Source: Spiroplasma culicicola AES-1
GTDB taxonomy: Bacteria; Bacillota_I; Bacilli_A; Mycoplasmatales; Mycoplasmataceae
DNA: 64,000 bases
Assembly: GCF_000565175.1 (NCBI RefSeq)
Contig: NZ_CP006681.1
Span: 620,001 to 684,000 of the forward strand
Direction of reading: 5' to 3'
Within the stretch, counting starts at the first letter, position 1. Every line of letters begins with the position of its first letter. Positions 19,679 through 30,191 of the stretch are shown piece by piece. The position numbers and the translations under genes were made by a program. The notes under the pieces are model-generated. The model was not told where the DNA came from and did not search any database. It saw nothing but the letters and a program-made list of their open reading frames with translations.

Positions 19679-21226
19679 TTAATTATAAATTATTTTATCT
19701 GCGTAACTTGAGATTTTTGATTTAATCGGTGACATTTTTGCAATTGTTTCTAAACAAAGCTCACGATATGAATCATAATCTTCACTTTGTTTTGCTTGAT
19801 TTAATTTTGCAATGATATTGTCATTGATTTCAATGTGTTTGAAGTTGTTTGCAAGACGATCTTTTAAACAGAATCCCACTTTTGCAAGTAATTCTTCTCT
19901 TCTTGAAGCAATTGTAAAGATTTGTTCAACAATTCCTTCTGCTTCATAAACATCTCATTCTTTAATTGCTTGTCTGTATTCTTCAATTAAAGTAACAACA
20001 TCATCTTTATATCTGCCAAATACATTAACTCGTGAATTGTCAATTACATTTTTAATTAAGTTAACAAATTTTTGATCTGTTCTTGTTAAGTTTTCTAAAT
20101 CAGTTTCTGCTTGATCATAAATTTCATCTCAATCAAATTTTGCTTTTTTATCTTGCAAAGTATTCAATTGACTTTTTGCATAACTGTATAATTTGATTTC
20201 AGTATTTTTTGACATTTCCAATAGTTTAATCAATGATTTAAAGAAATTCAATAATTGATTATTATTTGGAAGTTTATTAAATGAATCTTGTTTTTGTCCT
20301 TTAACAGGTTTAATTTTAGGTTCTTTTGTTGCTTTGACTTTTGCTTCTTTTTCTTTTTTAACTTTTTTAACACTTGGTGCTTCAACGTGATCATATTCAG
20401 TTGCCAAGTTTGTACCAGTTGTTGCATCAATATCTCTTAAGACAGCTAAATTAATTGTTCATCATGAACATTCTCCAGTAATTGTGCCAATAAAAGCAGT
20501 TAAAATTAATGGAATAAAAATAATTGTTGGGACAAAAATTCAAATTCATTTTAATCAAGTTTTATCTTCTGCTGTCATAATATAACCATCAAAGAATCAA
20601 GCCATTGTTGGTCAATATAATTCTTTTTTATTTCTAAAATATCCCCCATTTTCAATTTGTTCTAAAACTTCTTGCGAACAAGCATTGATTGAACCTTTAA
20701 CATTAAATTCTCAAACAACTCCCATTTGATATGGTGATGCTGCAAAGAATGAAATTGTTGCTCCAATTGCAAGAATTACAAATCCAATTCAAGCTAAAAC
20801 CATTGTCATTTGATAACTTCTAATTGGTCTAACAATTCTTGCAATCCCGTTTTTATTTTGATTTTTATATCCAACACTGTGAATAATTAAACGAATTAAC
20901 ATGATTGTAAAGATTGCTCCCCCAATAATTAATGGTCCATAAATTATTGATGTAAAAGTTGGCGCAAAGATGAATCTTCCAGTAGTTTCATCAAATAGAA
21001 TGAAGTCTAAGAAAGAAAATGGTTTAATAAATCCATAATCTTCTCCATAAATTGTATTAATTTGTCCAAAACCAGGTGTTATTTGTATACCATTTTTTCA
21101 AGTAACAACTGCTGGAGAAACTCACATTAATACTCCAAATAAAGCATAAAAAAACGAAAAAATAATCAATGCATTGATCATAAATTTCGATTTCTTATTA
21201 TTTTTTAAAATTTTGATTTTGCCCAT
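19679..21226 (-). CDS. Multi-pass membrane protein with long cytoplasmic tail, 515 aa
   Basis: I do not recognise a family. The N-terminal ~260 residues hold about four membrane helices (residues ~17-40, ~88-112, ~142-165, ~228-250). A lysine-rich linker follows (VKKVKKEKEAKVKATKEPK, ~285-310), then a ~190-residue helical cytoplasmic domain (KLLEMSKNTEIKLYSYAKSQ onward). Several TGA Trp codons. The start is the ATG at 21226 preceded by GGGGC, a weak site. Its own terminator follows. Similar architecture (helices, linker, tail) is seen at 24687-26144 in the same region. Confidence 0.6.
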
Positions 21227-21335
21227 AATTAGATTTGCCCCTATCTAAATCATTCCAAAGTAATTATACATATTTTTGCTATTAAAATCTACAAAAAATA
21301 AGGTAGTTATAAAATCAATTGAAAATTTTATAATT

Positions 21336-21362
21336 AAAAAGTTCCATAAATGGAACTTTTTA
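21336..21362 (-). terminator. Hairpin terminator
   Basis: AAAAAGTTCCA-taaa-TGGAACTTTTT, at the 3' end of the following minus-strand gene. Confidence 0.75.
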
Positions 21363-21379
21363 ATTATTTTGTAACAATT

Positions 21380-23071
21380 TTATTTTGATTTTTTTGCTTC
21401 TAAACGATTCACTGATCAATTATATAAAGAACATGAACCCACCAAAATAGTACTTACTAATGAAATTGCAATTATCATTGCAAGATATCCAGGAATGCCC
21501 CCCAATCAATCATTACTTCTTAAATTTAAGAATGGATAAGGTCATGTTCATGTTTTTACTGCATAAACATAATTTTGGTTTCAAGCTGAGTATAAAATTT
21601 CTCCTCTAGTTACAATAAATATTGCATAAAATATAGGATATGCAATTATATAAAGAATTTTTTTATTAGTAAATAATTGTTTTGTTGTACCAAATTCAGT
21701 TTTTGTATATCAAAATACAAAATAGAAAATCATACATAATGGAAAAATAGCATGTAGAAGTGTATTGACCATTCAAAATAGAAAATTCTTTGAAGATAAC
21801 GGGTCACCATCAATTGTTCCACTCATCAATGATGTTGGAATTGAAATTGCATTGAAAATTATACAAGTTACAGTAATATAACCAGCAATGGCTAAACTTC
21901 ATTGGTAATTTGTAAATTTACCTTTATTTTCATTTGCTCCTTTAATAAAAACAACTACAAATCATAAACAAACAAGCACATTTGATTGGAAAGTAAACAT
22001 CCCAAAAGCAAAATTTAAAGCTGTTAATACGTTTCCCCCAATTCAAATAGGATCAAGTCCATCACTAGTTTTAATATATTTTGAATGCTTAGTCTCTGAA
22101 AGATAACCTGATGTTGAAAATGATATATATAATGTATAAATTAAAATTGCACTACTTGCAATTGCAAAAATCATTTTAAAATATTGTTTTGCAGTTTTTC
22201 AATCCTTTTTTTGCATCAAGTTCTTTGAATTACTGTTAATTAAAGAAACATCTTCGTTATAAATTTCACCTTTAAATTTTCAATTATCAATTTTCTTTGT
22301 TAATGAAATTAAAGCTATTGGTAATGTTAATAAGACTATAGTTGATATTAATGCAACTATTAAAAACATAATACTTGAATGTATTCCTAAATATGATCCT
22401 GTAAAGTTTAAAAATGGATAGACTCATAAACTAATACTTTCACTAAATTCAACGTTTTTGTTATAACTTATAAAAAGTAATTGAGATTTTAAAATTATTA
22501 CAATTATAAAAACTATTGGATATATTAATACTTTTAATATTTTTTTGTTTAAAAAATAATTTTTAATTCCTTGGTTTGTTCTTCCCTGATAGTAAAAAAC
22601 AAAATAAAATAACATAAATAATGGAATTGCAATATATAATGCAAAGTTTGATATTCATCATGATGCATCATTAATTTGTGTACCATCAATTGAGTTACTT
22701 TGTGAAGGTAAAATAAAACAAATAAATGTTATCATTGATAAAATATTTCAAACAACAATTGCTAAAGTTGAATGATAATTTGTTAAAATTCCATCATTTT
22801 TTTCTTGTTTTCCTTCTAATACAGAACTTACAAGTCATATGAAACTTATAACAGCTGATTGAATTCCAAAATAACTAAAAAACAATAAAAGTACATAAAT
22901 AAAGTCACTTCCAGCATAAGTATATACTTCTTCGTCCTTACTCCATTGATTTCATCTACCTGTTTCGCCTGTACCAGATAAATATAATCTAATAAACGAT
23001 AATAATATAGTTAATAAAATTAAACTCAAAGCCACTAATTTAAGTTTATTGTTATTTTTGATTTTACTCAT
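21380..23071 (-). CDS. Duplicated Pr6Pr-like membrane protein, 563 aa
   Basis: A polytopic membrane protein made of two homologous halves. The C-terminal half (NFAFGMFTFQSNVLVCLWFV, then LFWMVNTLLHAIFPLCMIFY and YPIFYAIFIVTRGEILYSAW) matches, block for block, the single-unit protein at 35901-36773 (NFFSYFTIQSNIFIAVWFIV, WITNTAIHTLSPLMMLIYV, YPLVYLFFALIRGEMVYRAY). The N-terminal half repeats the pattern more loosely (FFSYFGIQSAVISFIWLV, WWISNFALYIAIPLFMLFYF). It has ~12 hydrophobic segments in total. GAGGAGA lies just before the ATG. I use the Pr6Pr name by resemblance (FTxQSN and HxxxP motifs). Function unknown. Confidence 0.65.
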
Positions 23072-23118
23072 ATCTCTTTCTCCTCAAAATTATTTTACTA
23101 TATAAAATATTTGTTTAA

Positions 23119-23147
23119 TCAAAAAAAACACTATTAAGTGTTTTTTT
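23119..23147 (-). terminator. Hairpin terminator
   Basis: AAAACACT-atta-AGTGTTTT flanked by A and T runs, downstream of the 355-aa gene. Confidence 0.7.
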
Positions 23148-23193
23148 CAATAAGGTTTTTATAAATTAATATGAAATAAATCTTAAAAATGCT

Positions 23194-24261
23194 TTAATAC
23201 TTAGTGAACAATTCCAAATCAGTTCTCAAATCTCTAAAAGTTAAACAATCATTTATTAATTTAACTTGTTCAACTGTTAGTTCAAAAGCTTTGAAAATAA
23301 AACGTTGTTCATCATTTAAATAAATACCATCTTCTTCAATCTCATGTTCTGGACGTAAACATGTTGGAATAATTGACTTATCAATATGATTATTTGTTAA
23401 ATATTTAAATAATGGACGATATTCACCCCTACCTGGACCTAAATTTACAAGACCAATTGCAAATCTTGGATCCATAACAAAGACACTTAAAACATTAATT
23501 TTACTTTTTTCTTCAATAAAGTTTGCAATAGTTTTATTTGTTAATAAAAATGAAGCACGATCTAATTCAGATACTTTATAAATTTTTAAGAAAGTATTAT
23601 TGACAATATTATGGAAATACACTTCTAAAAATTTAAAATTTTGATTTTCAAGATCTTTTGAAGAAACAATAATTTGTTTCTTATATTCTTGATTTGTAAA
23701 GTTAATATCTGAATTTTCAACATATTCATATAAACTTTCAAATGTTCTTGGTGTAAAAATATAGTCAAACATTTCAAATAAAGCATAACTAATAATTGAA
23801 AGAATTCCTTTTCTCACATCAAGTGGACAATCTTTATTTAAAACATCAAATACTCTAAAATTTTCTCCATAACTGTTGAATAAATATTTATAGTCTCCAT
23901 TTAAAAGTGAAACTAAAAAATAGAAATATTTAATAAATAAAACTTCTTTACCTGTCATTTCAATGTTTTTATTTTTCTTTTCAATTCTTTTTTCAATAAT
24001 AGCTTTTGCAACTTTTGCAATTTGATTATATTGTTTTTGAATTGTTTCTAAGTCAAAACTTGAATCTCAACCAAATAATAAATTAATGAATGGATCATTT
24101 TCAACACTGATTTCAACAATACTATCTGATGAAAAATCAATGTATTTAAAGCACTTGCTGCCATCTTCTCTAGTACTAATTCAACGATTTAAAAAGTCAG
24201 CTGGTAACAATAAATGTCTTTTTATTTTTTTTGCAGGTTTTTTTTCATATTGTTCAAACAT
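23194..24261 (-). CDS. Hypothetical cytoplasmic protein, 355 aa
   Basis: No family recognised. A soluble protein with a basic N-terminus (YEKKPAKKIKRHLLLPADFL) and a mixed alpha/beta sequence. The most distinctive stretch is VFVMDPRFAIGLVNLGPGRGEYRP (~residues 270-293), where GPGRGE might be a glycine-rich loop. TGA Trp occurs twice near the N-terminus, so a standard-code reading would start only at residue ~102. AAGGAGA is ~11 bases before the ATG. It ends in its own terminator. Confidence 0.6.
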
Positions 24262-24317
24262 TTTAATGCACTCTCCTTTTTAAAAAGTTTTAATAAATAT
24301 TATTTAAATTCAAAACA

Positions 24318-24599
24318 TTATTCATTTTCAATTAATGATAATTGTTTTATTGCTGAAATTGGGGTTGCTGTTACAATTACTTTATCTGGTTTTGTAATGA
24401 CAAAGTATAAGTTAGCTTTTTTAGTATGAATGTAAATATTCTTTGAAGTTTCAAACATTTCTGTTGATTTTTCAATTAAATCTAAGACGATTTCTTTTAA
24501 TTTAAATTCATCTTTTTCATCTCCAAGATTTAAGCGTTGTTTAATTCTTTGAATAGCATGAGTTGAAAACTTAAATTCATGTCTATAATAATAACCCAT
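24318..24599 (-). CDS. Small hypothetical protein, DUF4258-like
   Basis: A 93-residue protein. 'FSTHAIQRIKQRLNLGDE' has the H-A-x-x-R-x-x-x-R pattern of DUF4258 and related RelE-fold proteins, followed by a helical middle and two strands (IYIHTKKANLYFVIT, KVIVTATPI). Those families include some toxins, but no antitoxin partner lies next to it, so a stand-alone housekeeping role is as likely. GGTGG stands a few bases upstream of the ATG. The 355-aa gene follows 57 bases after the stop. Confidence 0.5.
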   Translation of the reverse strand: MGYYYRHEFKFSTHAIQRIKQRLNLGDEKDEFKLKEIVLDLIEKSTEMFETSKNIYIHTKKANLYFVITKPDKVIVTATPISAIKQLSLIENE

Positions 24600-24639
24600 A
24601 TTCCACCTTCAAAAACAATCTATATATCTATTATATAAA

Positions 24640-24672
24640 AAAACCAAACCTTTTTAAAGGGGTTTGGTTCAA
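24640..24672 (-). terminator. Hairpin terminator
   Basis: AACCAAACC / GGTTTGGTT arms with a T-run on the minus strand; ends the gene at 24687-26144. Confidence 0.8.
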
Positions 24673-24686
24673 ATTATGTTTTAAAC

Positions 24687-26144
24687 TTATTCATCGTCTT
24701 TGTGACGATTATTTTTTCGATTTTGTTTATCTCTTATTTTTTGATAAAAAGCATCAATTTCGGCTTGATCTTCATAAATTGAAGGATCAATTTCATGTTT
24801 TCTACCTTGTAAAGCTTCATTAATCATTGTTTGAAATTCATTATTTGCGTATGCAACTTTTTCTCTATCCAATTTTGGATTTAACATAATTACAACAATT
24901 GTAAATATAATTGAAGCAATTGCAAAGATAAATTGAATTCATAATAAGGGAATTCCAAATTTTGATTGAGAATCTAAAGTATTAATAAATTCTTTTCCAC
25001 TTCCTGAATTAAAGAATGCAACAAAATTATCATATTGGTCTTTTCCAATTATAATTTTATTACTTTTTAATATTCTAGCAATAAAATCTATGTGATCTAA
25101 ATTACCAGTCATTCCTTTGAAAGCAAATGAATTAAAAATATAACCCCATAGAACAAAAATAATTAACATTATTGGAGCAATAATATTTATTAATGGAAAA
25201 ACAAATTGTTCTCTATATCTTTTTGCCGGAGCAATCATATTATATGTTATTCATGCAATCATAAAAGCATATAAAATAATAAATAATCATCCTCCGCCTG
25301 CCATACTATTTGAATAACCTAAGTATGTAAATATTGAAATTGAAAATGGTAGTTTGGTTATATCTTTATTTCACTCAGTTCAAGTTAAAACTGGAGGTTC
25401 TCCAGTAAATAAAGGATTAATATCTACTGTTGCACCAACATACATACTTACAAAATTTATAACAATTAAAATTGCACCTAATATTCCAAAAGTTGCACCT
25501 AATGCAATTTTTAATCATTTCATGTATTTTGGTTTTGATTTATATGGATAAAATCTTGGATCTTGCATTGGTGGAATTGGAGCTGTAAAAGGTTGGCCAA
25601 ATCCCCCATTTGTTGATTGACCAAATGATTCAAAACCAGATTTTGAAGATGAACTTCCAAATCCTTGTTGTGTATTTGGTTTTTCAACTTTTTCATCAAC
25701 TACTTCAACTGTACTTGCAATAATTGTATCTTCACTATATTTAGTTTTTAATTCATCAGTTATTTTAAATTCTTTAATTTTATCTTCTTCAACAGCTTCA
25801 TTTGTTGAAGTTAAAACTGATCTATCAATTTCATATGTATTAAAACAATATGTTAATGTATCTGCATAATCTGCATAACAATCAGAAATTGATTTATTTT
25901 CTGGCTTTTCAAATTTAAGTTTTTCTTTTGAAATATTTACAACAGCTTTTGCAAAAGCTGTACTTCATTTATTATCTTTAAATGTAGCTTCGTGATCTAC
26001 TTCTAAAGATAAAAGATTATCAACTAGAACAATTATTTTTGCTTTAAAATCAGCATCAAATAAGATCTTTGTCCTTGTTTTTTCATTTTTTAAGGTATTA
26101 TAAAGCATTTCTACAATACTTTGATAAACGCTTTTTGAATCCAT
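24687..26144 (-). CDS. Membrane protein with N-terminal cytoplasmic domain, 485 aa
   Basis: I do not recognise the family. Residues 1-160 are soluble and helical. Residues ~160-200 are a low-complexity linker rich in Ser, Gly, Phe, Gln and Pro (QQGFGSSSSKSGFESFGQS). Then come about five membrane segments (from KWLKIALGATFGILGAILIV on), with an outside loop between the last two (DNFVAFFNSGSG), and a charged C-terminus (DKQNRKNNRHKDDE). Several TGA Trp codons. AGAGAAGA stands before the ATG. It lies 24 bases downstream of holA and is probably co-transcribed with it. Confidence 0.6.
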
Positions 26145-26168
26145 TTATTATCTTCTCTTTTCTTTATT

Positions 26169-27119
26169 CTAGTTAAACATTTTGATAAATTCATACTCAG
26201 GAATTACTTTAGCATCAACTTTTCCCAATTTAATGTTTCTCTCTAATGTATATAACGATTTAATTTTATCATTAATTTCACTAACATTTAGTGTATTTTC
26301 TTGTAATAATTTTTGTACTCTATAAGGATTTTGACTTAATCTTGAAGCAATATCATAATTGTTAAAATTCATATTTTTTAACAATAAAATATTGCGCAAT
26401 GTAATAAATTGATTTGCCAGTAAAGCTAAAAAACTAAAAATATTACTGTTAATTTCAATGTAATTTCTTCATTGTTTTAAAAAAGTTGCTAAATCCTTTT
26501 TCAAAAAAGAATTTGTAATTTCAAAAACATCATATTGCAAGTAATTAATTATATTTTGTTTAATTAATTCAACTGTTACTTTTTGTTTTAAATTAATTAA
26601 CTTATTTAATTCATTTTCAAAGACATTCATATCATCTAAAATAACATCAATAAAGTAATTAACTCCTTCTAAATCATAGTCAATTTCATTATTTTGTAGC
26701 TTTTTAATAATTAATTGTTGTTTTTGCTCAAAAGTAGGCATATCAATCTTCAAAACTTTTGTATTTGCTTCAATTAATTTTGCAATTTTTAATTTTTTTG
26801 AAAATTTATCTGAATTTAAAGTAAAAATGATTGAAATATCTGTATTTTGATTGGCAATGATTTTTTCAATGTATTTATTATCAAAATCTTTGTGAAGTTT
26901 AATTTTTGCTTCATTTACAAATCAACAATCATTAATGACAATGATTTTTTTGACACTAAATAAAGAATAAGTATTGATCTCTTCAAAGATTTCATTTATT
27001 GAGTTATCAATAAATGAAAAACTAAAAACTTCATGATCTTGAGCGACATTTATTTTATCGATTAGTTTATTAACTTGTTTTCTTATTAAAAATTGATCTG
27101 CTGAATGAACAAAAAACAT
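26169..27119 (-). CDS. holA: DNA polymerase III delta subunit
   Basis: A 316-residue clamp-loader subunit that opens the beta clamp. The sequence shows 'FFVHSADQFLIRKQVNKLID' (the usual 'LYGEExxLI' region), VKKIIVINDCWF, then DMPTFEQKQQLIIKKLQNNEI, and FSFLALLANQFITLRNILLLK plus NPYRVQKLLQE in the C-terminal helical domain, all matching HolA order. Start 27119 (ATG) is preceded by AAAGGTG; a GTG three codons upstream is the longer alternative. It is divergent from rpsT, a pairing often seen in Firmicutes. Confidence 0.85.
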
Positions 27120-27194
27120 ACTTTTCACCTTTACTAATATTGTACCTATTTTTAAAAAAAACTATGTTTTTTAGACTAAAAAAGTTAAATTTTT

Positions 27195-27224
27195 TTGTAA
27201 AAACCTATTTTTTTACTATATACT
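27195..27224 (+). promoter_or_regulatory. Probable rpsT promoter
   Basis: TTGTAA (27195-27200) and TATACT (27219-27224) with 18-base spacing, ~45 bases before the rpsT start codon. Confidence 0.55.
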
Positions 27225-27269
27225 TTATTTTGTATATGTAGAAAAACACAAATAGAGAGGTGAATTTGA

Positions 27270-27512
27270 ATGGCAAATATTAAATCACAAGAAAAACGTA
27301 TTTTAACTAATGAAAAATCACGTTTAGCAAACAAATCATTTAGAAGTCAAGTTAAAACTGCTATTAAAAAAGCAGCTACTGCAAAAAGCGAAGGAGCTGC
27401 TAACAAAGATGAATTAATCAACTCAGCAGTTAGTTTAATTGACAAATCAGTAACTAAAGGTGTTTGAAAAGCAAATAAAGCTGCTAGAGAAAAATCAAGA
27501 TTGATGAAATAA
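27270..27512 (+). CDS. rpsT: 30S ribosomal protein S20
   Basis: An 80-residue, strongly basic protein that binds 16S rRNA. MANIKSQEKRILTNEKSRLANKS is the diagnostic S20 start, and SAVSLIDKSVTKGVWKANKAAREKSRL its conserved C-terminal helix. It contains one TGA Trp. GAGAGGTG precedes the start. A terminator follows at once, so it is monocistronic and lies alone on the plus strand between minus-strand genes. Confidence 0.97.
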
Positions 27513-27525
27513 TACAATAATACTT

Positions 27526-27556
27526 ACAAGAGTTCTTTAAAAGAACTCTTTTTTTA
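27526..27556. terminator. Bidirectional hairpin terminator
   Basis: AAGAGTTCTTTTAAAGAACT-type palindrome between rpsT and the convergent comEC; overlaps the comEC stop. Confidence 0.82.
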
Positions 27557-29540
27557 TGTTTATAACCCTTTTAGAATTTATATTATATTTAAAATTATAT
27601 TTTGAATCACTAATATAGGTATTACATTGATATTTTTTTAGAGTTTCAAGTGTTTGAAAATTAGGAAATCGTCGATTCTTCCTATTTTCAGCTGAGATAA
27701 AACAAGTTTTGGGATTAAGAAATTCAATAAATTTTGCACCACTACTTGTTTTGCTTCCATGATGTCCTACTTGTAAAAAATCAATCCCTTCACCTATTAA
27801 TTTTCTAAACTGCCTGTTATTTAATAACCGAGCTTCTCTTGCTTTTGAAGAATCTCCCATAAAAAGAAATTTGTCTTCTAAATATGTAATGATAATTACT
27901 TGTGAATTATCATTTTCATCCTTATTATTTAATTCATAAAAAATATCAAAACTTAGTTCAGCAATTTGTAAATGAGTTATTAAATCACGATTTTCAATTA
28001 CTTGTTTTACTTCAAAAGTATTAATAACATCATCTAACATATTACTATGATCGACATGATTGTGAGAAATAAAAATTGTATTTATTTGATTGACACCATA
28101 ATAATTTAAATAATTTTTTAAAGTATTTTTGTTATGTCCTGTCCCTACTCCTGCATCTAAAATAAAATATTGATTTTTATAATTTAAAACAAAGGAATTA
28201 CCATTTCCCCCATTTAACATTACTATTGAAGGATTAAAATTTGAAATTTTGTGGAATGCAATTGAAGTAAAAAGTGAGCATAACATGATCAAAATAAAAA
28301 AAATTTCTTTAATATAATTAATAAAAATTATGCGAATAAATATATTTAACATTGAGTAATACAAAATTATAAAAACTATACCAATATATCCAGTTCTAGT
28401 TGAAATATTTATTTGATTCAAAAATAACAATAAATATTTCAAGCAATTATAAAGTATGTCTAAAAATGAAATTAGAAAAGGCAAAATAATAGTTATCATT
28501 ATCAAAAGATAAGATAAAAATAAAATTGGAAAAATAAAAATTTTAAAAATTTCTAACAATCAATAAATTCTGTAGTCAAAATACATTTGTAAAGGTATAA
28601 AAACTAAATTTAATAATAAAAAGTTTTTTAAAATTTTTATTAATGTTCGATTATTTTGAAATTGTTTTAAAGAAATAACAGCAATTAAAGAGTAAATAAA
28701 TCCTGGTGAAAAAATATATAAAGGATTAATTATTAAAATACAAATTCAAATAATTGACAAGCGACTATATTTTTTTAATTTAAGATGATAATTTTGTTCA
28801 AATCATCGAATTAACAAATAAAAGTTAACTTTGAGCATTACCACAGGAAATCTCAATAAATAACAATAGAAAAATAAAAGAATTATTAAAATAATCTTTC
28901 ATTTTATATAAGTTTTATTATGCTTAAAAACATACTTTTGAATAAATCAACTTAATGGGAATAAATAAAATCCAGAAATATTAATTAAATAACCATTCCC
29001 AAGTTGATTCATTAGTAAATAAACTGGATTATCAGTTTTTATTTGAAATAAAAGTAAATCAACTAATTTATTTTGACGAATTGATAAGTTATAGAAAAAA
29101 TAACGTAAACCTTTAAAATCATATTTTTGTCAAACTAGATCATTGATTACAAATTTAACATTTTTATCATTTAAATAATCATTAAAATTGAAATCTCAAA
29201 AATTACCATTATTACTGAGTTTTTCAAACCCCCCTTCCAATTTTATATACTCCCCTATCGATATCTCAGACCCCCCTATTCATATCAAATAGCGTTGTGT
29301 CCCTTTTGAAAGTAAAGAATAATTTTGTTTAACATCATATACATAAAAAATATTGAAATTTTCTAGTAAATTCTTTTCAAGTTTATAAGCAATAATAATA
29401 TAAATAATAAAGATCAAATAAATTATTAAGAACTTATAACTCTTTTTAATATCTGTTAAGTACAATAAGATAGTTAAAAGATAAATTGTATAAGTTATTA
29501 CTACTGAATCAATTTTAAGTGTTAAACAACCTAAAAACAC
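27537..29540 (-). CDS. comEC: ComEC-type DNA-uptake channel / metallo-beta-lactamase protein
   Basis: About 667 residues. The N-terminal part has helices followed by an OB-like segment (IGEYIKLEGGFEKLSNNGNF and FNDYLNDKNVKFVI) as in ComEC. The middle has many membrane segments. The C-terminal hydrolase domain has FILDAGVG, SHNHVDHSN (His 493 onward), FLFMGDSSK and VGHHGSKTSSG. ComEC moves single-stranded DNA across the membrane in transformation. TGA Trp codons split it under the standard code. The start is uncertain: the frame is open to ~29575, overlapping the previous gene's stop, with no ribosome site. The GTG at 29540 is used. Confidence 0.85.
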
Positions 29541-29565
29541 ACTTAGAGCACAAAATAACAGCCAA

Positions 29566-30105
29566 TTAATATGGATTAATCAATTTTGGTATTGCTTGAC
29601 TATAAAATGCAAGATTAAATTCACTTCCTACATATATTCTTTTAAGTTCCTTTAAACATTGACTATATGATTTTTGACGATCATTAAAAATCAATGTTGA
29701 TTTCTTTGCATTATTTTCACTAACCCCTCTAGCTAGAAAAAATGATTGGTCAACTTCAAAACGTGAAGTTTTAATAACTTCAATATTTTCTTTGGGATAG
29801 AGTACAATTGTGCGTTTATCATTAAAATCTTTTTGTTTAACAATTGAAAAGAAGTAATAAATTGTGGTGAGTCCCTGCTCTTTAATAATATCTTCTTCCT
29901 TTTGATCTCTTAGTTCATGAGTATATTCAAAACTTTCAGGAATTAATTTTTTATTTTTAATATTAATGTCATATTGAATTTTGAAATGAATTTGATTGTC
30001 AATTATTAAATCTTGATTAATAAAAGTATTCTTTGTAAAAATCATGATAGCAATCGTTGCTAATAATAAAGTTATTGTTATAAAAATATAAAACAGTTTT
30101 TTAAT
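29566..30105 (-). CDS. Membrane-anchored hypothetical protein, apparent ATT start, 179 aa
   Basis: The open frame has no ATG, GTG or TTG before residue 20, yet AAAGGGTGAG lies a few bases before an ATT at 30105. Starting there gives MKKLFYIFITITLLLATIAI, a perfect N-terminal anchor or signal sequence. An ATG at 30045 would cut through this helix. The rest (~155 residues) is extracytoplasmic, mixed alpha/beta, with no recognised domain. It sits between valS and comEC, and its stop overlaps the comEC frame, so it may be coupled to comEC and have a competence-related role (inference). Confidence 0.6.
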   Translation of the reverse strand: MKKLFYIFITITLLLATIAIMIFTKNTFINQDLIIDNQIHFKIQYDINIKNKKLIPESFEYTHELRDQKEEDIIKEQGLTTIYYFFSIVKQKDFNDKRTIVLYPKENIEVIKTSRFEVDQSFFLARGVSENNAKKSTLIFNDRQKSYSQCLKELKRIYVGSEFNLAFYSQAIPKLINPY

Positions 30106-30150
30106 TTTCTCACCCTTTCTAATATTGCTATCACTATTTTTATCGTCAAA

Positions 30151-30185
30151 AAAAAGATAAAAATTACATAAATTTTTATCTTTTT
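30151..30185 (-). terminator. Hairpin terminator after valS
   Basis: 15-bp arms (AAAAAGATAAAAATT and complement) followed on the minus strand by a T-run and GACGATAA. Confidence 0.82.
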
Positions 30186-30191
30186 AAATAT

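Noticed and set aside
23030-23071. Possible frameshift at the start of the duplicated membrane protein
   Set aside because: A first count of an A-run put the ATG out of frame, but re-reading the line places the ATG at 23071 in frame with the rest. No frameshift is claimed.
24230-24261. Possible frameshift in the T-run at the start of the 355-aa gene
   Set aside because: Re-counting the T-run (8, not 7) puts the ATG at 24261 in frame with the gene.
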